From: Neolewinella litorea
GTDB lineage: Bacteria; Bacteroidota; Bacteroidia; Chitinophagales; Saprospiraceae
Assembly: GCF_004803465.1 (NCBI RefSeq)
Contig: NZ_SRSF01000003.1
Span: 434,001-498,000 of the forward strand
Reading direction: 5' to 3'
DNA: 64,000 nt
Shown here one piece after another: positions 54,000 to 62,825 of the stretch. The notes beneath the pieces were generated by a model, which worked only from the letters and a program-made list of their open reading frames with translations, had not been told where the DNA came from and made no database searches. Each line of letters begins with the position of its first letter. Position 1 is the stretch's first letter. The position numbers and the translations under genes are program-made.

Positions 54000-55382
54000 C
54001 TATTGGTTGCTGTTGACCACCGTGGTGCCGACCAGTCGGTCGTACCGGCCCCCCATCGGGCGATAGTAGATCAGCCCGATGTAGTCGTTCTCCGTGACGT
54101 CGAAGCTGTCTTCCGTTTCGTCGTAGCCCACGCGGTCGGCCGGACGGGCAAAGCGGGGATCACCCTTGCCCTTGCCGAGGTCCGTAACGTAATAGTAGTT
54201 GTAAAAGCCCTGCTTGATGAGCGCCCGCCCCACGTAGGCGTTGATGCTGGTGTTCCAGACCATCCGGTAGTCGTACTTGGTCTGCCATTCGGTCATCGCA
54301 CCGAAAAGGTACACGTCGTGGTCCAGCGGCAATCCGTTGCGCGTCTTCAGGATGAAGGTGGCCTCGATGTACTCGCCGGTGAAATCGAGTCCGAAACGGG
54401 CCACGGTTTCCTGTAGGAACTCGTCGGCCAGGTTCACCACCGGCCGGTCGAGCCGGAAGTTCACGAAATCACCGTTCAGATCGAAGTACTGGATGTAGAC
54501 GGTGTTCCCGCGGGTCTCTTCCGGCGCGAGCATCATGGCGTAGTAGTCGCCCTCGTTGGTAATGCTGCTGACGTCGGTCCGTGGTGCCTGTACCGAACGC
54601 AGGTCGAGGTTTCGAAATTCGTTCCCGCCCCGAAAAATGATGCGGTCCTGGTAGTTGAACTGCACGCTCTCGCGTCCGAGCAGGTTGGGCTGCACGGCCA
54701 CCACGGCGTTGTCCCAGCGGCCGTTCTGAAGTACCGTCGCGGTGAGTTCCTGCAGGGGTGCCCGGGGCTGTAGCTGCTTGGTATTAGCTACCAGCTGTAC
54801 CTCTTGGTGCGTCTGGATTTTGTCCACCACCGAGGGCCGCGTGACCTGCGCGCTCAGTCCTACCAGGTTCTCGGAAACCAGGAACCGCCGGGTAATAACC
54901 ACGCGGTCGTCGTCCTGGGTATCGTACACCACCAGCAGGTAGTTGCCGCTCTTCTCCAGGCGCATGTTGCGGTTCGGGAACACGAGGTCGTAGTGGGTGT
55001 ACTGCTTCAGGGTGCGCAGGCTGAAGTCGTACTGTTCCACGTAATCGTTGGCGTAGCCGCTATTGTACTCCATCTGCCCCAGGGTCGATGGCGTCCAGTC
55101 CTGATCGCAGTGGATGAAGGTGTAGGCGTAGCGGCGCACGTCGGCCGACAGGTCGTCAAACGAGAGCCGCAACTGGGCCCCGCCGCTGAGGTCGATAATG
55201 GGGTAGGAGTGGGGGAAGCCCGAAACGTGGAGCCGGACGGTCTTGATGTGATCTACGTAGGTATTGTCGTAAAACTTGAAATCCCCGCGCTGGGCGCCGA
55301 TCACCCCACTCAGCAGCAGAAGGAGCAAGAGGGCGGCGGCGCGCGGGTGCCAAGGAAGGTGGGAAAAGTGCCGTAGGCTCAT
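54000..55382 (-). CDS. Type IX secretion system plug protein (DUF5103)
   Basis: A 460-residue exported protein of the DUF5103 family, which includes the Plug protein shown to seal the periplasmic side of the SprA translocon in Flavobacterium. A signal peptide (LLLLLLLSGVIGAQ) is followed by the family opening FKFYDNTYVDHIKTVRLH, then IHCDQDWTPSTLGQMEYNSGY, ENLVGLSAQVTRP and the C-terminal WNTSINAYVGRALIKQGFYN and GYDETEDSFDVTENDYIGLI. The assignment is by motif memory and length. It is the downstream member of a 4-bp overlapping pair with the DNA glycosylase gene, and no other type IX components are nearby. Confidence 0.88.
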   Translation of the reverse strand: MSLRHFSHLPWHPRAAALLLLLLLSGVIGAQRGDFKFYDNTYVDHIKTVRLHVSGFPHSYPIIDLSGGAQLRLSFDDLSADVRRYAYTFIHCDQDWTPSTLGQMEYNSGYANDYVEQYDFSLRTLKQYTHYDLVFPNRNMRLEKSGNYLLVVYDTQDDDRVVITRRFLVSENLVGLSAQVTRPSVVDKIQTHQEVQLVANTKQLQPRAPLQELTATVLQNGRWDNAVVAVQPNLLGRESVQFNYQDRIIFRGGNEFRNLDLRSVQAPRTDVSSITNEGDYYAMMLAPEETRGNTVYIQYFDLNGDFVNFRLDRPVVNLADEFLQETVARFGLDFTGEYIEATFILKTRNGLPLDHDVYLFGAMTEWQTKYDYRMVWNTSINAYVGRALIKQGFYNYYYVTDLGKGKGDPRFARPADRVGYDETEDSFDVTENDYIGLIYYRPMGGRYDRLVGTTVVNSNQ

Positions 55383-56005
55383 GAAAAGGCGTTAAGTCGA
55401 CTTACAAAACGGCAGCCGCGGCGGTAGAACCGCCAGGGCCGCGCGGCCCATTCCGGACCCGAGCCACCGATGCCGATGCGCGGCGTCGCTACGATGTCTT
55501 CGGGAGGAATAACTTCCGTCGGGGGCAGCAGGGTGAGCGGACCGTCCGCCGTCAGCAGGTCAAGGCCGTTGTGCTCCCGCGTAATTCCCAGGGCCTTCGA
55601 AACAACGCCGGGTCCGGAGCTAAGTTGCGGCTTTAAGGTTTCCATATGACGCCGCTCCAGCATGTGGGGCAAACCCCGCGAGGGTGCCACCGCCCGGATC
55701 AGCACGGCGTGGGGCGTTTCGGCCGGACCGGTCACTACGTTGAACAGCTCATGGATGCCGTAGCAGAGGTAGACGTAGCTCGTACCAGCATCCTGGTAAA
55801 ACGGTTCCGTACGCGGGGTGCGCCGGTGGCCGTAAGCGTGGCTGGCGCGGTCTTCCGGAGCCCAGTAGGCTTCCGTTTCGGTGATGTAGCCGGCCGTTTC
55901 CACTCCGTCGTCGGTGCGGCTCACAAGTTCCGCGCCGATGAGCTCGCGGGCAATGACCACCGGGTCCAGGCCCCGCAGGAATGTCCGAAAGTCGTCAACC
56001 TCCAT
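55379..56005 (-). CDS. DNA-3-methyladenine glycosylase (AAG/MPG family)
   Basis: A 208-residue monofunctional DNA glycosylase that removes alkylated purines such as 3-methyladenine and hypoxanthine. The family features are GYITETEAYWAPEDRASHAY with the catalytic Glu, TSYVYLCYGIHELFNVV, and GPGVVSKALGI with RIGI later. The length matches the family. The ATGA overlap with the downstream plug-protein gene implies translational coupling between unrelated functions. The gene follows fadD by 32 bp on the same strand. Confidence 0.93.
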   Translation of the reverse strand: MEVDDFRTFLRGLDPVVIARELIGAELVSRTDDGVETAGYITETEAYWAPEDRASHAYGHRRTPRTEPFYQDAGTSYVYLCYGIHELFNVVTGPAETPHAVLIRAVAPSRGLPHMLERRHMETLKPQLSSGPGVVSKALGITREHNGLDLLTADGPLTLLPPTEVIPPEDIVATPRIGIGGSGPEWAARPWRFYRRGCRFVSRLNAFS

Positions 56006-56037
56006 ACCGCCTAGTACGCCCGCTGTGCAGCCACGGT

Positions 56038-57708
56038 TCAGACTTCCCGCAACTCGCGGCGCAGGATCTTGCCGACGTTACTTTTTGGCAGTTCCTCCCG
56101 GAACTCCACGGCCTTGGGGATCTTGTAGCCCGTCAGGCTTTCCCGGCAGAAAGTGACCAGTTCCGCTTCGGTAAGGGAGGGGTCTTTCTTTACTACGAAG
56201 AGTTTGACCACCTCGCCGGAGCGCTCGTGGGGAATGCCCACCGCCGCGCATTCCAGCACCTTGGGGTGGGCGGCTACTACGTCTTCCACCTCATTGGGGT
56301 AGACGTTGAATCCCGAAACCAGGATCATGTCCTTCTTGCGGTCCACGATCCGGAAGAAGCCGTCTTCCGACATCATGCCGATATCGCCGGTCTTCAGCCA
56401 GCCGTCCGACAGCACTTCGGCCGTAGCCTCCGGCCGGTTGTAGTAGCCCTTCATTACCTGGGGTCCCTTCACCTGTATCTCGCCGCGCTCTTCCGTGGTG
56501 GCTACCCGATTTTCCTCCTCGTTCCAGATCCGGACGGAGGTATTGGGCAGGGGTACCCCGATGGTGCCGATGCGCAGGTTATCGTTGAAGGGGTTCATGG
56601 TGGCCACCGGGCTGGTTTCCGTAAGCCCGTACCCCTCGGTGAGGGGAGCGCCGGTGAGTTTGTGCCACCTTTCGGCCACTACCCGCTGAACGGCCATGCC
56701 GCCGCCGCCGGTGAGTTTGAGGTGGCGGAAGTCGAGTTTCTGGAAATCCTTGTCGTTCAGCAGGGCATTGAAGAGGGTGTTGACGCCGGTCATGGCCTCG
56801 ATCTTGTTGTCCTTGAAGGCCTTTACTATTGTGCTCAGGTCGCGCGGGTTGGTGATGAGCACGTTGCACATACCGATGTTAAATCCCGCCACCGCATTTA
56901 CAGTGAAGGCAAAGATGTGGTACAGGGGCAGGGGGCAGAGCATGCGCCCGTCGCCGCCTTCGGTGAGGGTCTGCGTCAGCCACGCGTACATCTGCAGGGC
57001 GTTGGCTACCAGGTTCGCGTTCGTGAGCATGGCACCCTTGGAGACGCCTGTCGTGCCCCCGGTATATTGCAGGGCGATGGTATCGCCGGGCAGGCCGGTG
57101 AAGGTGGGCAGCTTGTGCTTTTTCCCCTCGTCGAGGGCGGTCTGGAAGGTCACCGCGCCGGGCAGTTCGTAGCTCGGTACCATCTTTTTGACGTTGCGGA
57201 CCACGAAGTTGGTCAGTCCGCCCTTCACCCAGCCCAGCAGTTCGCCGATGCTGGTGGTGATCACCGTGTTGATCTGGGTATCCTTGATGATCTGCTGCAG
57301 GTTGGCGGCGAAGTTCTCCGCGATCACGATGGCCTTGACCCCGCTGTCGACGAACTGGTGCTTCATCTCCGGCGGCGTGTAGAGCGGATTGGTGTTCACG
57401 ATGATCAGGCCCGCCTTTAGGATACCGTGGAGGGCGATGGGGTACTGCAGCAGGTTGGGCATCATGACGGCCACCTTGTCGCCCGGCTGTAGGCCGCGGT
57501 AGTGCAGGTACGCGCCGAAAGCCGTACCCAGCTCGTCCAGTTCCCGGTAGCTGATGTCGCGGCCCATGCAGGAGAAGGCCGGCTTTTTGCCGAATTTTTT
57601 CATGGCAGCCTCCAGGAGGCTAATAAGGGTAGGATAAGCGTCGACGTCTACGTTGGCTGGTATGCCCGCCGGGTAATGCGTGAGCCAGGGGCGCTGATCG
57701 GTATTCAT
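56038..57708 (-). CDS. fadD: Long-chain acyl-CoA synthetase (FadD-like AMP ligase)
   Basis: Activates fatty acids to acyl-CoA via an acyl-adenylate. The 556-residue protein contains the P-loop-like ATP motif YTGGTTGVSKGAMLTN, the adenylate motif GYGLTETSPVA, the WLKTGDIG and DRKKDMI hinge motifs, and the final catalytic Lys in SNVGKILRRELRE. The length and motifs fit FadD. The start is ATG 57708. Together with the acyl-CoA dehydrogenase about 0.7 kb further along, also on the minus strand, it suggests fatty-acid beta-oxidation. Confidence 0.95.
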   Translation of the reverse strand: MNTDQRPWLTHYPAGIPANVDVDAYPTLISLLEAAMKKFGKKPAFSCMGRDISYRELDELGTAFGAYLHYRGLQPGDKVAVMMPNLLQYPIALHGILKAGLIIVNTNPLYTPPEMKHQFVDSGVKAIVIAENFAANLQQIIKDTQINTVITTSIGELLGWVKGGLTNFVVRNVKKMVPSYELPGAVTFQTALDEGKKHKLPTFTGLPGDTIALQYTGGTTGVSKGAMLTNANLVANALQMYAWLTQTLTEGGDGRMLCPLPLYHIFAFTVNAVAGFNIGMCNVLITNPRDLSTIVKAFKDNKIEAMTGVNTLFNALLNDKDFQKLDFRHLKLTGGGGMAVQRVVAERWHKLTGAPLTEGYGLTETSPVATMNPFNDNLRIGTIGVPLPNTSVRIWNEEENRVATTEERGEIQVKGPQVMKGYYNRPEATAEVLSDGWLKTGDIGMMSEDGFFRIVDRKKDMILVSGFNVYPNEVEDVVAAHPKVLECAAVGIPHERSGEVVKLFVVKKDPSLTEAELVTFCRESLTGYKIPKAVEFREELPKSNVGKILRRELREV

Positions 57709-57868
57709 GGTGAGGTAAGGTTAACTTTCGTGCGTCGTAAAGTACAACACCGCCGGCGTAATTGACCCGAGCATCAACCCCAGCTGCCTTCAAGACGTTC
57801 TCTTACAAGCACGTGTGAATACCAAAGTATTTCTCCGCCGGCCTCGCGTGCCGGTATCCGGAAATATG

Positions 57869-57897
57869 TTGATATTCGCTTTTCATTAATATATTAG
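57869..57897 (+). promoter_or_regulatory. Predicted promoter of the 129-residue hypothetical gene
   Basis: TTG (57869-57871), 18 bp, then TATATTAG (57890-57897), one mismatch from TAnnTTTG, 18 bp before the ATG. The region is locally AT-rich. Confidence 0.5.
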
Positions 57898-57915
57898 CTA
57901 ACCTTCCCGCCCACA

Positions 57916-58305
57916 ATGGAAAATGGAATCCTCACCGACGCCCAGCAAAAAGATGCTGAGTTGATTAAGACCTTGCTCGATAAGATCGTATCCAAAAAAG
58001 GGTTCGACAACATCAAGGCGAACGCCGAAGGGTACGAAACCCCCGCCAAGATTCGACGCAGCAAGGATACCGACGAATACTTCATTCCCGACGTCACCGG
58101 TGAGGTCAACGGCCGCAAAAGTTATTTCGAACTCGGCCTCAAGACCGATGACGAGCGTGAACTGGTCACCAAATGGCGCCTCCTCAGCAGCCTGGCTGCC
58201 TACAAGCACGGCAAACTCTACCTCGCCGTCCCCCGCGGCCACATGGCCTTCACCAACCGCATCCTGGCCGACTACCCCATCCAGGCCGAAGTGGTAAAGA
58301 TCTGA
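57916..58305 (+). CDS. Hypothetical protein, possible PD-(D/E)xK-like fold
   Basis: A 129-residue soluble protein without signal peptide that I cannot assign. After an N-terminal helix (EQ/KD-rich, about 5-30) it reads YFIPDVTGEVNGRKSYFELG (about 55-74), then helix ERELVTKWRLLSSLAAYKHG and strand KLYLAVPRGHM. The order Asp, a short hairpin, then Glu with a nearby Lys, a helix and a further strand resembles the core of PD-(D/E)xK nuclease-like folds, but the spacing ELGLK is not canonical. A nucleic-acid role is a guess. It has its own promoter and a strong terminator, so it is a single-gene unit. Confidence 0.72.
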   Translation: MENGILTDAQQKDAELIKTLLDKIVSKKGFDNIKANAEGYETPAKIRRSKDTDEYFIPDVTGEVNGRKSYFELGLKTDDERELVTKWRLLSSLAAYKHGKLYLAVPRGHMAFTNRILADYPIQAEVVKI

Positions 58306-58343
58306 GGCACGAACTCCAGTTCCGCCCCCGGAATAAAAGAACA

Positions 58344-58378
58344 GAAAACCCGATTTGCTACACGCAAATCGGGTTTTC
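58344..58378. terminator. Bidirectional rho-independent terminator
   Basis: GAAAACCCGATTTG (58344-58357) and CAAATCGGGTTTTC (58365-58378) form a perfect 14-bp stem with a 7-base loop. T-rich tails are present on both strands, so it probably serves the plus-strand hypothetical gene and the convergent acyl-CoA dehydrogenase gene. Confidence 0.88.
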
Positions 58379-58415
58379 TCATTCAGGCCAGGAGGTCCCG
58401 GTGGCGGTAAGCGCG

Positions 58416-60215
58416 TTACAGCGCGTAGCCGTCGGCCGCGATCAGCACGTTGGCAACCTTTCGGCGCAATTCCTTGACGTTCTGTGGCGGATACTTGGTG
58501 AAGCGCTTGATGCCCATGGTGAAGGTCCGGAGCAGGTCACCCTCCACGAAGCTCGCCACGGCGTCAGTGGCGTTCTTGGCCATCCGCGCGGTGGCGTCGT
58601 GCAGGTAGGTACGCAGGATCGCGTCGTAGACCTCCATGGGCTGGTGCCCGCCGCCGGTTGCGCGTAGTTTCTGTACCCGCAGCAGGGTACTTTCGGCCTG
58701 CAGCAGGTCGCCGAGCATGTCGGCTACGTTCATAAGAATCTCCTGCTCGCCCTTCAGGTTAATTTTGCCGTCCATCTGCTCTTTCGCGGCGGCACCGGCT
58801 ACCATCAGGATGAGCTTCTTGAAATCGGCCACTGCCTTGATTTCCTCTCCGTATTCCCCGGTGGGGCGTTCCAGACTGGGCATACCGGCGAGTTCCTTCT
58901 GGACGTTCCAGGCCGGCCCCACGATGTCTAGAGCACCCTTCATGGCACGGCGCAGCAGCATATCTACGCTGAGCAGGCGGTTGATCTCGTTGGTTCCCTC
59001 GTAGATCCGGTTGATGCGGCTGTCGCGGTACATCCGGGGGGCCAGGGTTTCTTCGCTGTAGCCCATGCCGCCGTGGATCTGGACGACCTCATCGACGATG
59101 TAGTCCAGGGTCTCGGAACCGAGGAACTTGAGCAGGGCACATTCAATGGCGTATTCCTCGGCGCTGAGCAACTTTGCCTGGGAGTAGGTCTTGCCTTCCT
59201 CCATCAGCTGGTGGTTCATGTCCTGGATCTGCTGGCTGACGCGGTACAGCGCGCTTTCGCCGGCGAAGATGCGGATGGCGCCTTCCCCGATCTTGTACTT
59301 GATGGCTCCGAAGTTGGCGATCGGCTGCTTGAACTGGATGCGTTCGTTGGCGTAGCGTACCCCGACTTCCAGTGAGCGCTTGGCACCACCCACGCTGAGG
59401 GCGTGCAGTTTGAAACGTCCGACGTTCAGGACGTTAAAGGCGATCAGGTGGCCCTTTCCGATCTCACCCAGGCTGTTGCCGGCGGGGACGCGCACGTTCT
59501 CGAAGAAAACCTGCCGGGTCGAGCTGCCCTTGATGCCCAGTTTCTCTTCCTCGGCACCGAGGGTGAGTCCCTCCAGTTCGCGCGGCACGATGAAGCCGGT
59601 AAACTTGTCGCCGTCCACCTGCGCGAAGACAATGAAGACGTCAGCAAATCCCGCATTGGAGATCCACATCTTCTGTCCGTTCAGGACGTAAGCGTCGCCG
59701 TCCAGTTTAGCGCTGGTCTTGGCGCCCATGGCGTCCGATCCAGATCCGGGCTCGGTGAGGCAGTAGGCGGCCTTGAGTTCGCCGCTGATGAGGCGGGGCA
59801 GGTATTCCTCCTTCTGCTCGTCGGTGCCGAAGTACAGGATAGGCAACATACCGATGCCCGTGTGCGCGGCGTAGGAAACGGTGAAGGAGCCGGAGCTTCC
59901 CCCCATCACCTCACATATGAGGGTGTTGGAGTTGGTGTCCAGTTCCATCCCGCCGTAAGCTTCCGGCATATGACTTCCCAGCAGACCGAGTTCAGCCATT
60001 TTGTCGAGCAGGCGGGGGGCGATGTTATCTTCCTGCTTCTCGATCTTGTCGAGATTCGGCTTGATTTCCTGGTCGATGAAGTCCTGCACCATCTGCCGCA
60101 CCATTTGCTGCTCCTCGTTGAATTCCTCGGGAATGAAGGTGGTATGATAGTCAGCGTCGGCAATGAGGAATTCTCCTCCTTTCAGGACGTGCTTGTGGGT
60201 GAGGGTGGCGGACAT
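58416..60215 (-). CDS. Acyl-CoA dehydrogenase
   Basis: FAD-dependent dehydrogenase catalysing the first step of beta-oxidation. The 599-residue protein is the long form found in many Bacteroidota, with a C-terminal extension beyond the standard 380-residue fold. It shows AYCLTEPGSGSDA (FAD/substrate loop), KMWISNAGFADVFIVFAQ, the FAD-contacting QIHGGMGYSEE and the catalytic-base region RDSRINRIYEGTNEINR. The start is ATG 60215. The upstream 192 bp contain a predicted promoter flanked by two identical palindromes, suggesting regulation by a fatty-acid-responsive repressor. Confidence 0.95.
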   Translation of the reverse strand: MSATLTHKHVLKGGEFLIADADYHTTFIPEEFNEEQQMVRQMVQDFIDQEIKPNLDKIEKQEDNIAPRLLDKMAELGLLGSHMPEAYGGMELDTNSNTLICEVMGGSSGSFTVSYAAHTGIGMLPILYFGTDEQKEEYLPRLISGELKAAYCLTEPGSGSDAMGAKTSAKLDGDAYVLNGQKMWISNAGFADVFIVFAQVDGDKFTGFIVPRELEGLTLGAEEEKLGIKGSSTRQVFFENVRVPAGNSLGEIGKGHLIAFNVLNVGRFKLHALSVGGAKRSLEVGVRYANERIQFKQPIANFGAIKYKIGEGAIRIFAGESALYRVSQQIQDMNHQLMEEGKTYSQAKLLSAEEYAIECALLKFLGSETLDYIVDEVVQIHGGMGYSEETLAPRMYRDSRINRIYEGTNEINRLLSVDMLLRRAMKGALDIVGPAWNVQKELAGMPSLERPTGEYGEEIKAVADFKKLILMVAGAAAKEQMDGKINLKGEQEILMNVADMLGDLLQAESTLLRVQKLRATGGGHQPMEVYDAILRTYLHDATARMAKNATDAVASFVEGDLLRTFTMGIKRFTKYPPQNVKELRRKVANVLIAADGYAL

Positions 60216-60239
60216 GAAGGATATACTTTAGTGGCTTGT

Positions 60240-60253
60240 AGCGAAAATTCGCT
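60240..60253. promoter_or_regulatory. Palindromic operator O1 at the acyl-CoA dehydrogenase promoter
   Basis: AGCGAAAATTCGCT: 6-bp perfect inverted arms around AA. It lies directly downstream of the predicted -7 element on the minus strand, so a bound protein would cover the transcription start. An identical copy is found at 60304. Confidence 0.6.
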
Positions 60254-60254
60254 G

Positions 60255-60285
60255 TGAAGTTACAGCCTACCACCCGGAGGTTCAA
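60255..60285 (-). promoter_or_regulatory. Predicted promoter of the acyl-CoA dehydrogenase gene
   Basis: On the minus strand TTG (60285-60283), 20 bp, then TAACTTCA (60262-60255), which matches TAnnTTTG at six of eight positions. It sits between the two identical palindromes. Confidence 0.45.
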
Positions 60286-60303
60286 GCGGCTGAATGACTT
60301 TTT

Positions 60304-60317
60304 AGCGAAAATTCGCT
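60304..60317. promoter_or_regulatory. Palindromic operator O2 upstream of the acyl-CoA dehydrogenase promoter
   Basis: AGCGAAAATTCGCT, identical over all 14 bp to O1 and 64 bp from it (start to start), about six helical turns. The spacing would allow DNA looping by a dimeric or tetrameric regulator. Confidence 0.6.
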
Positions 60318-60407
60318 GGTTGGCTTCCCCCCTGCGCTTTTGGGGCGTTCGCTACATAACTTTTGATCATTCCCTTACCACCGGATTTGAGGCCTTTCAC
60401 GGTTGGC

Positions 60408-61316
60408 TTACTCGGGTGACCAGTATGAGACCATAGGCGGAAAAGCGCGTTTCAACCCGGCTGCCCCCTCAGGGCCGAGTACGCTGAGCGCAGAGGCCAG
60501 ACCGTCCGCCGACATACCGTCTGACGCGATGACGGTCACCGCGCGGGGATCCTGCAACCCGTAGCCGGTACGGGGGTCAATAATGTGGCTGTACCGGCGC
60601 CCGTCCTGCTCCAGATAGCGAAAGCGTGCCCCGGAGGTGGCAATCGCCACCCGGCTGGTGTCAACCACGCCAGAGGGGGTTAGCACTTGCCACCCAGTCT
60701 GACTTCGCGGGGGGTCGCCGAGCAGTAGGTCGCCGCCCCCGTCAATGAGGTAAACGGATAGTCCGGCATCTTCCAGCACGGCGCCGGCAGCGTCCAGGGC
60801 GTAGCCCTTGGCTACTCCGCCCAGGTCGAGTTGCATATCGGCCCTGGCGAGCCGGACCCGCCCCGCCCGGCGCAGCCGGACCCATTTCCACTGCACCCGC
60901 GACCGCGCCCGTATGATGGATGTAGGGTCGGGAAGGCGCTGCTGCCGGAAGGCCCGGCGCCAGAGCTTCGTGAGGGGACCGATGGTGGGGTCAAAGGCCC
61001 CGTCGGTGATCCGCGCCAGGCGACGACTGAAAGTGAGTACCCGGTGCAGGTCCGCGGAAACCCGGTGCCACCGCCGCGGAGGCTGCCTGACCAGGCGGTT
61101 GATCTCGCTGTCGTTGCGATAATCGCTCATCAACTGCTCGATATTTTCAATGCGGGCGTAAGCGGAATCGATCGCGCGCCGGGCCTGCAGGGTATCGGTA
61201 GCCACCACCGTGATCGACCAGGGGGTGCCCATGGCCGCCCGTGCTATCGTAATACGATCTTGGCTGCGTACGGACAGGGCCAGCAGCAAGGAGAGGAGTA
61301 ACAGGCTTGTGCGCAT
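60408..61316 (-). CDS. apbE: FAD:protein FMN transferase ApbE
   Basis: A 302-residue periplasmic enzyme that transfers FMN from FAD to Thr/Ser of target flavoproteins such as NqrB/C or RnfG. A signal peptide (SLLLALSVRS) precedes the ApbE fold, with AMGTPWSITVVA, SDYRNDSEINRL, GAFDPTIGPL, the FAD-binding LDLGGVAKGYALD and the metal-ligand region HIIDPRTGYG. The length is normal. No Na+-NQR or Rnf genes are in the window. It lies 42 bp downstream of the Gfo/Idh gene on the same strand. Confidence 0.94.
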   Translation of the reverse strand: MRTSLLLLSLLLALSVRSQDRITIARAAMGTPWSITVVATDTLQARRAIDSAYARIENIEQLMSDYRNDSEINRLVRQPPRRWHRVSADLHRVLTFSRRLARITDGAFDPTIGPLTKLWRRAFRQQRLPDPTSIIRARSRVQWKWVRLRRAGRVRLARADMQLDLGGVAKGYALDAAGAVLEDAGLSVYLIDGGGDLLLGDPPRSQTGWQVLTPSGVVDTSRVAIATSGARFRYLEQDGRRYSHIIDPRTGYGLQDPRAVTVIASDGMSADGLASALSVLGPEGAAGLKRAFPPMVSYWSPE

Positions 61317-61358
61317 ACGGAAGGTGGACGACTCGCGTGGTGGCGGACCGTCCTTCCT

Positions 61359-62675
61359 TTACTTGACTTTGGTTTCGCCCGGCACCGGCACGGGGTAGTA
61401 CCCGCTGGGCAGCGGCAGGATCGGCGGTGGCGCGTCGAAGGCGTAGGTGGCTGGTGACAGGTCGAGGTCGGAGTTCATGGCCTCGTCCCAGGTGATAACT
61501 TGTCCGGAGTAAGTAGCCATGCGGCCCATGATGGCCGTCAGGGTGCTCTTGGCGGCGTTCTCGGCGTCGGCGTATTTGTACTCTCCGTCGGCGACGGCCT
61601 TGAAGAGCAGGTCGTGCTCGCGCTGGTAGGGGTTGGGGTCGCGCCGGTCGTTGTGGTCAAGCAGGGCGTAACCCGATTTCGTGAGCAGCTTGCCCGGGGC
61701 GGGAGCCGATCCGTTGGTGCCCTGGAATTCTTCCGTCACCTTGGTGCTGGCGCCGTTCCAGTGGCGGCACTGGCTGATCATGCGGCTGCCGTCGGCGTAG
61801 GTATATTCTACGGCGTGGTGGTCGAAGATCTCGCCGTGCTCCTTGCCGTTGCGCATGTGGCGGCCGCCGTAGCCTGAAGCTTCCTTGGGGTAGTCTTGCT
61901 TCACCCAGTTTCCAACGTCAAGGTTGTGGATGTGCTGTTCGTTGATGTGGTCGCCGCACAACCAGTTGAAGTAGTACCAGTTGCGCATCTGGTATTCCAT
62001 TTCGGTCTGACCGGCTTCGCGCGGCCGTACCCACACGCCGCCGCTGTTCCAGTAGACGTAGCTGGTGGTGATGTCGCCGATGGCCCCGTTCTGCATCATA
62101 TCGACCCAGCCCTTGGTGTACTGGTCCTGGTAGTGGCGCTGGAGGCCAACCACTACGTTGAGTTTTTTGCGTTTGGCCTCCTCGGCGGCCTTCAGCACGC
62201 GGCGTACGCCCGGAGCGTCGACGGCTACGGGCTTTTCCATGAAGATCTGCTTGTCGGCCTTTACGGCCTCCTCGAAATGCATGGGGCGGAAACCCGGAGG
62301 CGTGGCGATAACCACGACGTCGACCAGGGGGATGACCTTTTTGTAGGCTTCGAATCCGACGAATTTGTGCTCCTCGGGCACGTTGAGGCGGGCGGCGTCC
62401 AGCTCGTTCTCGGCGAGCTGCCCCTTGATGCCGTCGTAGGCCTGGTCGAGCCGGTCGCGGAAGGCATCGGCCATGGCCACGAGCTGCACGTTCTGTTCGG
62501 TGGACAGCGCCTGGGTGGCGGCGCCGGTTCCGCGGCCTCCGCAGCCGATGAGGCCGACGCGGATCACGTCGCTGCCGTCGATGTGGGCGCGGGCCGACAG
62601 GTCGGGCATGATGGCCAAGCCGGCGGCGGCCAGGGCGGTGGTTTTTTGGAGGAAGGATCTTCTGTCAAGTGGCAT
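61359..62675 (-). CDS. Gfo/Idh/MocA-family oxidoreductase with Tat signal
   Basis: A 438-residue NAD(P)-dependent oxidoreductase exported folded through the Tat system: the N-terminus MPLDRRSFLQKTTALAAAG carries the RRSFLQ twin-arginine motif. The Rossmann fold shows VGLIGCGGRGTGA, then PLVDVVVIATPP and the EKPVAVD motif with its conserved Lys. The C-terminal domain includes WNSGGVWVRPRE and EQHIHNLDVGNWV. Such exported Gfo/Idh proteins are common in Bacteroidota and Planctomycetes and act on sugars or inositols; the substrate is unknown. Confidence 0.92.
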   Translation of the reverse strand: MPLDRRSFLQKTTALAAAGLAIMPDLSARAHIDGSDVIRVGLIGCGGRGTGAATQALSTEQNVQLVAMADAFRDRLDQAYDGIKGQLAENELDAARLNVPEEHKFVGFEAYKKVIPLVDVVVIATPPGFRPMHFEEAVKADKQIFMEKPVAVDAPGVRRVLKAAEEAKRKKLNVVVGLQRHYQDQYTKGWVDMMQNGAIGDITTSYVYWNSGGVWVRPREAGQTEMEYQMRNWYYFNWLCGDHINEQHIHNLDVGNWVKQDYPKEASGYGGRHMRNGKEHGEIFDHHAVEYTYADGSRMISQCRHWNGASTKVTEEFQGTNGSAPAPGKLLTKSGYALLDHNDRRDPNPYQREHDLLFKAVADGEYKYADAENAAKSTLTAIMGRMATYSGQVITWDEAMNSDLDLSPATYAFDAPPPILPLPSGYYPVPVPGETKVK

Positions 62676-62825
62676 AATCGAGCGTTGGCGGGTCGGGATG
62701 CCGGGGCCGGTAGATGTGGCCGACCAGGCTCCGACGGAGCGGGTTATTTATCGGGCTAAAAGATAAGCAGTATCGCCGGTACAATCGAATGTATAGCAGA
62801 AAAAGCGATCGCCCGGCGGGGTGGA

